Source of the DNA: JANOQP01 sp044227705
GTDB lineage: Bacteria; Bacteroidota; Bacteroidia; Chitinophagales; Saprospiraceae
NCBI GenBank assembly: GCA_044227705.1
Contig: JBGAWE010000027.1
Span: 1 to 28,503, forward strand
DNA: 28,503 nucleotides
Direction: 5' to 3'
Shown: positions 7,233-15,968 of the stretch, piece after piece
Position numbering within the stretch: the stretch's first letter is position 1
Layout: the number at the start of each line of letters is the position of its first letter
Position numbers and translations under genes: made by a program
Notes under the pieces: model-generated
What the model saw: only the letters and a program-made list of their open reading frames with translations
Database searches by the model: none
Told to the model about the DNA's origin: nothing

Positions 7233-10200
7233 TCACTTGCCCACCATCCTAACCGCCACCTTCGTATCATCCCAATCCCCCACCTCCAAACAAAACCCCT
7301 TGACCCTCCCATACTCCTCAAACCCGACAAAACGCCGCCGCCACCGCATCTCCCGCTCGATGCGAAGCCCCCCGCCCGGCAGCCGCTCGAAGCGCAGGGA
7401 ATAGTCGCCAAACTCCGTGCTTCGCGACACGTCGGCAGGCACGTCCATCAGCTCCCAGCCCTCGGGCAGCGACACCTCCACCGACTCGCGCACCGGGGCC
7501 AGTTCGAAAAGCTCGTCGAGGTCGAGGTCGTTGTGGCGGCTCTCGGCGAACAGCTCGCGCCGCGCGGGCAGCGTCAGGGGCAGTGGCAGCGGTGCGATGT
7601 GGAAGGTCGAGACCTTGTCGACTTGCCCCAGTGCCCGCAGCGAGAGCCGCATCCGCAGCGGCGCGGCGAGGTTTTCGAGGCTGTCAAAGGCCGTTTTTTC
7701 GATGACGATGTTGGTCAACGAGCCGCCGCCGAGGTAGTCGGCCAGCCATTTTGTGCGCTCGGCTGCTGTCTTCGGGTTCAGCTCCTCGCGCAGCTTTCCG
7801 GCCGCCACGCCGCGCATAACTGCCTCTGTTTCAATGCTTATAGAGCGGTCGGCGTTGATTTTGGCCCGGCCCGAAATCTCGATTCCCGTCTTCGCCGCGT
7901 CGAACACGTCCATCGGCAGCCGCCGCAGCGCTCGCTCGCCCGGCCGCACGAGGAGGCACCAGCCGCCATTGTCCATCTCCGGCAGCGTCGTCGAGGGGAA
8001 GTAGTCGGTCGTCAGGTCGAGGAAGCGCAGTTGCCCGTCAACCCTCGATTTCCACGCGGCGATGGCGTGGTTGAAGGCGTAGAGCGTCGGTCGCGGCTCC
8101 CGCTCCGTGAAGTGGTGCGTCGAGACCAGCACGTGCCACGCCGGGATGCCCGCCTCGCGCAGCATGGCGATGGCCAGCGTCGCCACGTCCTTGCAGTCGC
8201 CGACCGAGCCGCTGACGGTCTCGGCGGGCAGCTTCGGCGTGTACGAGCTGTTGAGGAACGGGACGTAGCTGTACTTCACGTCGCGCGTCACGAAGCCGTA
8301 GATGGCCTCCACCTTCTCCTCCTCCGTCATGCCCGTCCGCAGCAGCTCGCGCACCTTCTGCCGCACCTCCCAGTTGGCCGCCGTCCGCCGGTAGGTCTTT
8401 TGGAGATACCAGTCGACCACGCCGCCCCAGTCCCGTGCCGTCGAGGCCATGATCCACGGGAAGCGGTCGAGGTTGTCGGCCGTCGCGCCCTCCGTTTCGT
8501 CGGTTTTGGGGATGTTTTTCCAGGAAAAACTGAATTTTTTCAGCCCCTCGCCCACGTCCGCGACCGTCGGCTCGCAGCCCAGCCGGTTGCAGGCGAACAG
8601 CGGCAAGGTGTCTTTCGGAAGGAGCAAATCGAGGCTCGCCGCCACGACCGGCACGCGGAACGGCATCACTTCGAGCATCAAAAACTCGCCCTCCCCGTCG
8701 CCCGGCATCGGCTGCAGGTTGCTCCCTTCGAGCGCGATGGCGTCGCCCGGCGCGAGGTTTTTGAACACCGCCACGCCGCCCATCCCCATCTCGGGGCTGC
8801 TCACCGCGCCGCTCGGCTTGATGACCTTCGCCGACGTGACGCGGCCGATGAGCCGGAAGTCGCCCTCCGTCCACATCCGCGCGCCCGCCTCGGTCTGGAT
8901 GTGGATGACCATGCGCGTCTGCGACTCGATTTCCCCGTCGTCGTTGAGCCAGTTTTGGCTCGAAAAGAGGCCGATGACCGAGTCTTCTTCCCGAAAACCA
9001 GCCTTCCAAGAAGTGTCCCGAGCCGCCCGTTCGAGGTCGACTTGCTCGAAATACTGGTTGAACCGCCGCCGGTTCTCAATCTTTTCGAGCTTCTCGCGCA
9101 GCCCGTATTGGTAGCTGCCGCCCCACTTTTTGGCCTGTTTGTAAAAATCGGCCGCCCGCGCCTTGTCCTTTTTTTCGAGAAAGATGTCGCCCATCAGCTC
9201 GAAGATTTCCGCGCTGTAAGGCTCGTCGGCGGACAGCGAGCGGAGGGCCGAGAGCGCGTCGTCGAGCCTGTTTTTCTCGAAAAGAAACCGCGCCCGCTCG
9301 AACGCCCACGACGGCTGCCACGGCTCGACGGCCATCAGCTCGTCGTAGGTGCGCAGCACGTCGCCGTCCATGTCCTTCTGTTTGAAATGGTCGATGAGCA
9401 CGTCGTAGGCCGACGGTTCGAACCGCTTTTTCAGCAGTTTTTGCGCGGACTTGAACTGTTTTTCCCGTTCGCGGTCGGTCAGGTCCTTTTCGGTCTCGGG
9501 CCGGTAGCTGTCGGCTTTGAGATATTCTTCGAGCCTTTCGGCCCAGGTTTTGTCGCCTCGGTGCGCCGCGATTTCCCGCCGGACGAACGGCTCGATGACC
9601 TCGCGCCGCCCCTTCTCCTTGAGGAAGTCGAGGTACCGGTGCATCGTCGGCCAATGGCTGGGCGAGAGCGAGAGGAGCCGTTCGAGGCCCGCCTGAAACT
9701 CCGCCTCCCGCTGCTCGGAGTCGATGTCGTTGACCTTTTTGAGTTCCCATGCGAAGGTCGGCGTGGCCGTTGGGTCGAGTTCGGAGAGGAGTTGCTCGGC
9801 GCGTTCGCCCTTTCCGTTCTCGCGGAAGAACTTGGCGGTGATGAATTTCAAAAAAGTTGAACTCGGCTCGGCGGCGAGCTTTTCGGCGAAAAAGGCCTCG
9901 CCCTCGTCCAGCTTCTCGTATTTCAAAAACATTTTGGAGAGGAGCCAGAGGCTGGAAAGCTGCGCATCGCCGGTCGACGACGCCCTTTTTTTGAAAATTT
10001 CAAGAATCGGATGGGATTCAAGCCGGACAACCGGCGCGGCGGCCGTCGGCTGGACCTTCCCCGAAAACTCCGATTTGATCGGAATGAAATGCCCGTCGAG
10101 GTCGGTTATTCGCAAAGCAAAACCGTCGGGCGGGGTCGATTGACCGTCATCCCAATTGTCATACTCCCCGTCGCCGTCGTCGCGGTGGTCGTTGAATTCG

Positions 10201-11060
10201 AGCATGAGCTTGAAGTCCGGGCTGCCCGCCGGGAACTGGCTGGACTTGACCAAAACCTGATGAACCCCCGCGGCGATTTTGAGGGTGAGGATCTCGATGT
10301 CCCACCGCCCGCTGGCCGGTTCGGGCAAATCGGCGACGAGAAAACCATCGACCCAAACCCGCATCGGCGCGACGCGGCGGATGCGAAACTGAACCTCCCG
10401 GCTCTCCGGGAATTGAACGAAAGTCGTTGCGTAATCGGTCGAAAGCCCGCTCGGCGTGGCCAGCCGCTCGAACGAGCAGAAGCCGTCCGGCACCCTTTTT
10501 CGAATCGGGAGCCAGTTCAGTTCGAGCTTGTTTTGTCCGAAAAAGGTCTGTTTTTCATCAAAAGCCGTCGCTTCCGGCCCGTACGCCACGACGTGCCCCG
10601 CCCCGCTCTCGTCCGGGAAAGGCCCGACGACCGACCAGTTGAGATCCTGCGCGGTCGCCGCGAGCTGCCGCCGGTGCTCGTCGAATTTCCGGTTGTAGAA
10701 AAAGGAGTCGGCCACGCCGAGGCTGAACGGGATGCGGATGTTCTCCGGCATGCCTGGCCGGCTCGCCACCTCGCTGGCGTCGCCGTCGAAGACGTGGCCG
10801 AACAGGGCTACCATCTCCGGCTTCCACGAGCGGATGAGGTCGTTGGCCGTCTCGCGGTAGCCGTCGAAATCTTGCACGGTTTCTTGCAAAAAGAGGCGAC
10901 CGGCGAGCACGGTTTCATCTGTCGGGTTGGCGCGAAGCTGCTCGTCGAAGGCGGCGCGGGCGGCCGTCCAGTTGTTTTCGCGGACAAGCTGCCAGCCGGT
11001 CTTCTGGGCGAAAACAGGAGAAATACAGAGCAAGAGGGCAGCGGCGAGGCGGTATTTCAT
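7233..11060 (-). CDS. TPR-containing DUF3857 / transglutaminase-fold periplasmic protein
   Basis: 1275 residues from the ATG at 11060, starting with a signal peptide (cleavage near VFAQ, residue 19). The first 650 or so residues are helical repeats of TPR character (for example NNWTAARAAFDEQLRANP and AEIFELMGDIFLEKKDKARAADFYKQA). Residues about 670-850 match DUF3857 in style, and about 900-1050 a transglutaminase-like domain with the triad visible: Cys956 in GDCKD, His998 in FNHAIAAW, Asp1015 in LDLT. A beta-rich tail follows. DUF3857-transglutaminase proteins are common in Bacteroidota and have no firmly assigned reaction; the intact triad suggests a thiol protease or amide-bond enzyme in the envelope. 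The long TPR front is larger than in most members. Single gene, convergent with bamA and divergent from the receptor gene. Confidence 0.9.
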   Translation of the reverse strand: MKYRLAAALLLCISPVFAQKTGWQLVRENNWTAARAAFDEQLRANPTDETVLAGRLFLQETVQDFDGYRETANDLIRSWKPEMVALFGHVFDGDASEVASRPGMPENIRIPFSLGVADSFFYNRKFDEHRRQLAATAQDLNWSVVGPFPDESGAGHVVAYGPEATAFDEKQTFFGQNKLELNWLPIRKRVPDGFCSFERLATPSGLSTDYATTFVQFPESREVQFRIRRVAPMRVWVDGFLVADLPEPASGRWDIEILTLKIAAGVHQVLVKSSQFPAGSPDFKLMLEFNDHRDDGDGEYDNWDDGQSTPPDGFALRITDLDGHFIPIKSEFSGKVQPTAAAPVVRLESHPILEIFKKRASSTGDAQLSSLWLLSKMFLKYEKLDEGEAFFAEKLAAEPSSTFLKFITAKFFRENGKGERAEQLLSELDPTATPTFAWELKKVNDIDSEQREAEFQAGLERLLSLSPSHWPTMHRYLDFLKEKGRREVIEPFVRREIAAHRGDKTWAERLEEYLKADSYRPETEKDLTDREREKQFKSAQKLLKKRFEPSAYDVLIDHFKQKDMDGDVLRTYDELMAVEPWQPSWAFERARFLFEKNRLDDALSALRSLSADEPYSAEIFELMGDIFLEKKDKARAADFYKQAKKWGGSYQYGLREKLEKIENRRRFNQYFEQVDLERAARDTSWKAGFREEDSVIGLFSSQNWLNDDGEIESQTRMVIHIQTEAGARMWTEGDFRLIGRVTSAKVIKPSGAVSSPEMGMGGVAVFKNLAPGDAIALEGSNLQPMPGDGEGEFLMLEVMPFRVPVVAASLDLLLPKDTLPLFACNRLGCEPTVADVGEGLKKFSFSWKNIPKTDETEGATADNLDRFPWIMASTARDWGGVVDWYLQKTYRRTAANWEVRQKVRELLRTGMTEEEKVEAIYGFVTRDVKYSYVPFLNSSYTPKLPAETVSGSVGDCKDVATLAIAMLREAGIPAWHVLVSTHHFTEREPRPTLYAFNHAIAAWKSRVDGQLRFLDLTTDYFPSTTLPEMDNGGWCLLVRPGERALRRLPMDVFDAAKTGIEISGRAKINADRSISIETEAVMRGVAAGKLREELNPKTAAERTKWLADYLGGGSLTNIVIEKTAFDSLENLAAPLRMRLSLRALGQVDKVSTFHIAPLPLPLTLPARRELFAESRHNDLDLDELFELAPVRESVEVSLPEGWELMDVPADVSRSTEFGDYSLRFERLPGGGLRIEREMRWRRRFVGFEEYGRVKGFCLEVGDWDDTKVAVRMVGK

Positions 11061-11241
11061 GGAGGCGAGCTTTGAAAATTTGGCGCAAGAAACGATTGGG
11101 TGCCGGGAACGCGGATTGGCTGTTGCTGACCCTGGCGAGGTGAAAGTGCTTCCCTCTTTCTACTTTAGCCTCGATTTTGGTCCCCGCCGCTGGTTTTGAG
11201 GACGGCCGAACCAAGTGTTTCACCATCAATTCAATCAACCA

Positions 11242-13680
11242 ATGAAAACTTTTCCCTCCGGGCTGCCCATTGCGGCACTCCTCGCATTCTCCTTTTTTTC
11301 ACAGGCCGTTCTCGCCCAAAACCAAGTGACCGGCAGCGTCCGCGACGGGGCGGGGAAGCCGCTCGCGTTAGCCAACGCGCTGCTCCTTGAGGCGGCCGAC
11401 AGCTCGCTCGTCAGAGGCGGACTGACCGACGAGGCGGGCGGTTTTGCATTTGAAAACGTGCCGAACGGTTCGTTTTTCATCCGTTTTTCGATGCTCGGCT
11501 TTGAGAACGGGGCCTCCAAAAGCTTTGCCTTGAACGAAAAAAACAGCCGCGCTGAACTCGGCCCGACCGTCTTGACGGAGCGCACGGCCCTGCTCGACGA
11601 GGTCGCCATCACCGCGAAGCGCCCGTTTTTGGAGCAAAAAATCGACCGCACGGTGGTCAACGTCGCCAACAGCATCACCAGCGCGGGCGGCACCGCGCTG
11701 CAGGTTTTGCAACGCTCGCCGGGCGTACAGGTCAACACCTTGACGAAGACGATCTCGCTCGCGGGCAAGCAGGGCGTGGTCGTGATGGTCAACGGAAAAA
11801 TCACGCGGCTGCCCTCGGAGGCCGTTGTCGACATGCTCGCGGGCATGAACTCCGACAACATCGACCGCATCGAACTCATCCACACGCCGCCCGCCAACTT
11901 CGAGGCGGAGGGCAACGCGGGCATAGTCAACATCATCCTGAAACAATCGGCCGACGCGGGTTTGAACGGCGGCTACTCCCTCAAAATCGGGCAGGGGCGC
12001 GGGCCGAAAAGCGGGGCGAGCGCCTATTTCAACCAGCGCAAAAACCGGCTCAACCTGTTCGGCAGCTATGACGTGGACTACACCCTCAACCCGCAGGTTT
12101 TCACCAATTACCGCCGCGTCGAAACCGGCGGCGACCTGCTCGAAACGGAATCGGACAGCGACCGCCCGCACACCCCGACGACGACGCAGAACGCCCGGCT
12201 CGGCGCGGATTTTCAGCTGTCGAAACGGACGATCGTCGGCGTTTTGGCGACTTTTTTTGACAGAAACTGGTACATGGAGGCCGAAAACGCCGTGAAATAC
12301 TCGAAAAACGGCGTGGTGGACAGCCTGCTCAAAATGCCGAACACGGAGACGAACCACAACCGCTCCTTCGCGGGGAACCTCAATTTGAGCCACCAGTTTT
12401 CGGCGAACCAGTCGCTGAACCTGGACGCTGATTTCATCGACTATGACATCTCGAACCCCTCCCATTACGACCTGCAAAACATGGACGCCGCCGGAAACCC
12501 GACCTCGCAGAGCGAGTTGCGGATTTCGAAAAAAACGCCCATCCAAATCGGCGTGGCGAAGGCCGACCACGCCGTCGGCCTCGGCAAGAACACGCGCCTC
12601 GAAACGGGGGTGAAACTGACCTCGATGCGCTTCAAAAACGACGCGCAGGTGGACAGCCGCGCCGGGCAGGGCGATTGGCAGCCGATTTCGAGGTACACTT
12701 CGGTCTCAAAAATGGACGAATGGGTGGCGGGCGTGTTTGCCAGTTTCAGCACCAAACTGGGCGAGAACACGGATATAAAAGCGGGCCTCCGCTACGAGCA
12801 CACCGACACGCGGCTCGACTCGGGCACGGCGGTGGTCGTCGTGGACAGGAACTACGGCTCGTGGTTCCCGTCCGTTTTCGTCGGCCGGCAGATGTCGGAA
12901 AAGCAGAGCCTGAACTTCTCGTACTCACGGCGCATCTCGCGCCCCAGCCTGCGACGGCTCGCGCCATGGCTGATTTTTGCCGACCCGACGACTTTGGAGG
13001 GCGGCAACCCGGCACTGCAACCCTCGTTCACCGACGCTTTCAACCTCAATTACGGCTTCAAGGCATGGCGTTTCGGCCTATCGTACAGCATCGAGAACGC
13101 GCCGATGCGCTTCGTGCCGGAAGTGGACAAACAGACGAACCGCCAGTTCAACTACCCCAAAAACCTGGATGTCGAGCGGACTTTGAGCGCCAACCTGTAC
13201 GCACCACTGCACCCCGCGAAGTGGTGGGACATGAGCAACAACCTTTACCTCAACTCGTCGGCACTGGAATTCGAACTGGAAGGCAAGGCATTGAAAATCA
13301 ACAACTTGGGCGGCGGCTTCAACTCGACGAGCACCTTCAAGCTCCCGCGCCGATTCACGCTCGAGGCCTCTGGAAACTACGACTCGCCGAGCTATTGGGG
13401 CGTCGCGCTCTGGCGAGCGACGGGCAGTCTGAACCTCGGCATCGAGAAAGATTTCGGGGAAAAATGGGGCAAGCTGCGCCTGAACGCCAGCGACCTTCTC
13501 ATGTCGACCAACTGGTACGGCACGGCCGACCAGCCGGAAATCGGGCTGTTCGTCAAGTCCTCGTACCAGTTCGCTGAGCGCACGTTCATGCTTTCGTGGA
13601 CGAACACTTTTGGCAACCGGAAGCTGAAATCGGCGCGGGAACGGCAGGGCGGGGCGGTGGAGGAGCTGCGGCGGATATGA
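11242..13680 (+). CDS. TonB-dependent-receptor-like outer-membrane beta-barrel protein
   Basis: 812 residues from the ATG at 11242. An in-frame ATG at 11215 would add nine residues before a clean signal peptide (MKTFPSG..., cleavage near VLAQ), so the later start is preferred. Residues about 27-115 are a carboxypeptidase-regulatory-like beta domain (VTGSVRDGAGKPL...). Residues about 125-240 are a plug-like domain (LQVLQRSPGVQV, VVVMVNGK, IDRIELIHTPPANFEAEGNAGIVNI). The rest is barrel with many alternating aromatic strands (FNFSYSRRISRPSLRRL-type segment), typical of the outer membrane beta-barrel family 3. No SusD partner or uptake enzyme is adjacent, so the substrate cannot be named. It may be a TonB-linked transporter or a receptor-like barrel that no longer transports. 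Confidence 0.9.
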   Translation: MKTFPSGLPIAALLAFSFFSQAVLAQNQVTGSVRDGAGKPLALANALLLEAADSSLVRGGLTDEAGGFAFENVPNGSFFIRFSMLGFENGASKSFALNEKNSRAELGPTVLTERTALLDEVAITAKRPFLEQKIDRTVVNVANSITSAGGTALQVLQRSPGVQVNTLTKTISLAGKQGVVVMVNGKITRLPSEAVVDMLAGMNSDNIDRIELIHTPPANFEAEGNAGIVNIILKQSADAGLNGGYSLKIGQGRGPKSGASAYFNQRKNRLNLFGSYDVDYTLNPQVFTNYRRVETGGDLLETESDSDRPHTPTTTQNARLGADFQLSKRTIVGVLATFFDRNWYMEAENAVKYSKNGVVDSLLKMPNTETNHNRSFAGNLNLSHQFSANQSLNLDADFIDYDISNPSHYDLQNMDAAGNPTSQSELRISKKTPIQIGVAKADHAVGLGKNTRLETGVKLTSMRFKNDAQVDSRAGQGDWQPISRYTSVSKMDEWVAGVFASFSTKLGENTDIKAGLRYEHTDTRLDSGTAVVVVDRNYGSWFPSVFVGRQMSEKQSLNFSYSRRISRPSLRRLAPWLIFADPTTLEGGNPALQPSFTDAFNLNYGFKAWRFGLSYSIENAPMRFVPEVDKQTNRQFNYPKNLDVERTLSANLYAPLHPAKWWDMSNNLYLNSSALEFELEGKALKINNLGGGFNSTSTFKLPRRFTLEASGNYDSPSYWGVALWRATGSLNLGIEKDFGEKWGKLRLNASDLLMSTNWYGTADQPEIGLFVKSSYQFAERTFMLSWTNTFGNRKLKSARERQGGAVEELRRI

Positions 13681-13694
13681 TTTTGCCGGGCGGT

Positions 13695-14390
13695 TCAGGT
13701 CTTCCCTTCACCCAATTTGCGCAGCAAAACGATCTGTTTTTCCTCGATGCGGAAATGGGAGTCTCCATTCCCCTGCTCGCGGGAGGTTTTCCGGCCGATG
13801 TATTCCAGCGCGGCGGCCCGATTCCTCAACGGGATGCCTGTTTCGCCCTCCCAGCTTTCGGCGGAAGGGATATCGACCAAGACCAAGGCGTTCCCCGTCC
13901 CGAATTCCCACCAAAAACGGTTAGTCCGTCCGCCCCAATGGAAGATGATGTAGCCGCCGCGCCCGCTGTCCTCGTATTCGAGCCAGGCGCGTTCCTCGCC
14001 GATCAAAACGGGCATGGCCCCGGCGAGGGAATTTGAAAAAGCGACGCTCTCGGCGATTTCCCGCACCTCCTCGTCGGGCATTTCGAGCAGGGCTGCCACG
14101 TCCTCGGGCGTGGTCGATCGCCTCAAAAGCTGCTCGGCAACACCCTTTTTCACGCGACGGAGAAGGTCTTTTTCGAGGTCGAGGCGGTGTTCTTCGGCGC
14201 ATTTGGCGGCGAACTTGTCGAGCGAGTTTTCCAATTCGAGAAGCTCGACCTTTGCATCGGCCAACAGGTCGGCGGCCTCGGCTCGGGCGGCTCGGGCTGT
14301 TTTCAGGATGTCGTCGATGGCCCGCTCGTTGCCCGCCTTCATTTGGGCGAAGGCAGCGGCATATGGGTCGTTGCCGTCTTGATGATCCAT
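13695..14390 (-). CDS. Unknown helical protein
   Basis: 231 residues, not recognised. The first 90 or so residues are Ala/Glu/Lys-rich helix with coiled-coil character. Residues about 92-115 hold a STTPEDVAALLEMPDEEVREI phrase like the short helical tail seen in many PD-(D/E)XK-transposase-family and Rpn-like proteins, but no nuclease motif is present. The C-terminal part is aromatic and mixed alpha/beta (GGYIIFHWGGRTNRFWWEF). It starts 9 nt after the stop of the minus-strand gene at 14400-14726, so the two are probably co-transcribed. It ends 14 nt from the convergent receptor gene with no visible terminator. Being a real gene is supported by the operon spacing and sensible composition; function is unknown. 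Confidence 0.7.
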   Translation of the reverse strand: MDHQDGNDPYAAAFAQMKAGNERAIDDILKTARAARAEAADLLADAKVELLELENSLDKFAAKCAEEHRLDLEKDLLRRVKKGVAEQLLRRSTTPEDVAALLEMPDEEVREIAESVAFSNSLAGAMPVLIGEERAWLEYEDSGRGGYIIFHWGGRTNRFWWEFGTGNALVLVDIPSAESWEGETGIPLRNRAAALEYIGRKTSREQGNGDSHFRIEEKQIVLLRKLGEGKT

Positions 14391-14399
14391 CAGCTTGGT

Positions 14400-14726
14400 C
14401 TATTCTGAAAATGTGGCCAGTTTCAGGGAGATTCGGTCCTCGGCCATACCCGCCTTGCGGAGTTTTTGGGCGACCTGTTCGAGCAGTTTCTCCCGCATCT
14501 CGTCTTTCAGCCGCTTAGCGTTTTGGGCAAAGAAATCCTCCGCTTTACGATGCTCGCGATTCTCGATTTTGTGCCGAAGGTCGATTGCTTGGCTGCGGAT
14601 TTCGGCCGCCTGCTCGCGGTCGGCGGCGGCTTCGTCGCGGAGTTTTTCGGCCTCGGCGATGGCCGATTGCATGGCCGATTGGATGTCGAGGGCGAATTGT
14701 TGAAAGTCTGGAACCGGGTTCTCCAT
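14400..14726 (-). CDS. Unknown small coiled-coil protein
   Basis: 108 residues from the ATG at 14726; longer in-frame starts would cross the divergent promoter region and the opposite-strand gene. Almost entirely Ala/Glu/Arg/Gln-rich helix, likely coiled coil, with no signal peptide or membrane segment. It is the first gene of a two-gene unit with 13695-14390, which is also helical, so the two products may bind each other. A TAnnTTTG-type element lies about 30 nt upstream on the minus strand. Function unknown. Confidence 0.65.
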   Translation of the reverse strand: MENPVPDFQQFALDIQSAMQSAIAEAEKLRDEAAADREQAAEIRSQAIDLRHKIENREHRKAEDFFAQNAKRLKDEMREKLLEQVAQKLRKAGMAEDRISLKLATFSE

Positions 14727-14741
14727 CCTATGAATTGAGCT

Positions 14742-14775
14742 TTTGGCGAGGCCCCCAAAGGTAGCTTTAGTTTTG
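14742..14775 (+). promoter_or_regulatory. Promoter for the membrane-protein gene at 14799
   Basis: TTTG at 14742-14745 and TAGTTTTG (TAnnTTTG) at 14768-14775 are separated by 22 nt, slightly longer than the usual 19-21. The -7 box ends 23 nt before the ATG, giving a short leader. Confidence 0.5.
14756..14763 (-). promoter_or_regulatory. Possible -7 element for the minus-strand gene at 14726
   Basis: Reads TACCTTTG on the minus strand (TAnnTTTG) about 30 nt before the ATG. It lies inside the opposing plus-strand promoter, so the two units may compete. No -33 TTTG is visible. Confidence 0.4.
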
Positions 14776-14798
14776 GCCGGAAAAATCGAAACCAGCGT

Positions 14799-15800
14799 AT
14801 GGGCAATCTCCTCCTTTTCGTCGTCGCGATTTTCCTGTCCGGCCTCCTCTACTACACCGCCTCGCCCATGCCGAGCGGCGACCGTGGCGTGGGCTATTCT
14901 TTCATGCTGTTGATTTTCGGCGGCGGTTTTCTGGTCGTGTCCGGCCTTCTGACCTGGAACCTCGCCGCGACGCATCGGCTCGATTGGCTGCCCGCGCTCG
15001 GCGGCTTTCGTGGCTGGCTGGTTTTCTTTGGCTGGCTGGCCTTTTTTGCGACGGTGCTGTTCGGCTCGATGTTCAAGACCGAGTGGCACCAGGGGGAGCT
15101 GCCGGAGTTTTTGCGCTGGCTGGCAATGGCACGGGTGGCGTCATGGCTTCCCGTTTTGATGCTCGGCTCCGCCTTCTGGCTCCTCAACTTTGGGGAAGGG
15201 GGCGAGGCTTCGCCACCCATGTTCGTAAAGGTTTCGATGAAAATCGGCTTCGTCGTGTGCTGCGTCATGGCGTTCGGCCTGCTATTGGGGATGCTGGGCA
15301 TCCGTTTTGGAAGCTCGGAAAAACCACCCCAGCCGCTGGACAGCATCCTCCGCCTGACCGCCGCCGTCCAAGATTCGGAAGTGCGGCGGCAGGCTATCGC
15401 CGACCTGAAATCGCGCGGCAACTGGGAAAACGAACTCTGGTATCGGCTGAAGAGCAAGGAGCAGCACTCGGACGTCTATTTTTTCCTCGACGGCAACCGG
15501 GTGCCGAACCCCGCGATTTTTGTCGAGCCCATCAAGGAGGACCTCCGGTCGATGGCCTCCGAAATCCGGAAGCGCATCGGCTTGGGCGAGTGGATGGAGG
15601 GTTGGTACTTCGAGAGCTACCACATCGAGGAGTGCCTGCGGGCGATCGACCTCCAATTTTCAGATGTCGAGGGTGGCGACTTCCGTGAAGCAGTGCGCGA
15701 ACTGCGGGCCGCATTGGGCACGCCGCAACCGGAGCCGTCGGGAAACGTCCAGTTTGCAGTCACTCAGGTTGTGGACGACTGGCTAAAGCGGCACCCCTGA
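14799..15800 (+). CDS. Unknown inner-membrane protein, about five helices plus soluble tail
   Basis: 333 residues, family not recognised. Hydrophobic segments lie at about 4-22, 33-53, 70-92, 105-128 and 146-168. The remaining 165 residues are a soluble, mostly helical domain that begins near SSEKPPQPLDSIL and contains a highly aromatic WMEGWYFESYHIEECL segment. The start is an ATG 23 nt after a good -7 box. It is followed by coaX after 168 nt on the same strand, and is divergent from the two helical proteins. Nothing in the sequence identifies a substrate or enzymatic motif. Confidence 0.8.
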   Translation: MGNLLLFVVAIFLSGLLYYTASPMPSGDRGVGYSFMLLIFGGGFLVVSGLLTWNLAATHRLDWLPALGGFRGWLVFFGWLAFFATVLFGSMFKTEWHQGELPEFLRWLAMARVASWLPVLMLGSAFWLLNFGEGGEASPPMFVKVSMKIGFVVCCVMAFGLLLGMLGIRFGSSEKPPQPLDSILRLTAAVQDSEVRRQAIADLKSRGNWENELWYRLKSKEQHSDVYFFLDGNRVPNPAIFVEPIKEDLRSMASEIRKRIGLGEWMEGWYFESYHIEECLRAIDLQFSDVEGGDFREAVRELRAALGTPQPEPSGNVQFAVTQVVDDWLKRHP

Positions 15801-15904
15801 GAACTCAAGGCCTGAAATGGTGAGGGGGTGCGCGTCGAGCTTTCATGGCCTGTCCATTTTCCCAGCGTTCTTGGCAGCCCCGCGAACCACCCGCGCGATG
15901 GTTG

Positions 15905-15922
15905 GTTGGCCAGGGGGCCAAC
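15905..15922. repeat. Hairpin in the coaX leader, possible divergent copy of the dispersed element
   Basis: GTTGGCC-AGGG-GGCCAAC is a perfect 7-bp stem with a 4-nt loop, followed by AAC. It shares the GTTGGC / GCCAAC arms and an AGGx loop with the element at 20458, so it may belong to the same family. It lies 46 nt before the coaX ATG. The rest of the 15801-15968 gap shows no gene. Confidence 0.4.
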
Positions 15923-15968
15923 AACACGCCGCAATCCCTCCGATTTCCTGTTTTCTTTGCCCCCCGAA

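Noticed and set aside
7065..9860. 931-codon plus-strand open frame over the DUF3857 gene
   Set aside because: Shadow of the minus-strand gene. The sense product has a signal peptide and a full catalytic triad; the antisense product is Arg/His/Val-rich noise.
15828..15968. 47-residue N-terminal extension of coaX
   Set aside because: Open by chance in GC-rich DNA. The kinase fold begins at the later ATG, and the extension contains the leader hairpin.
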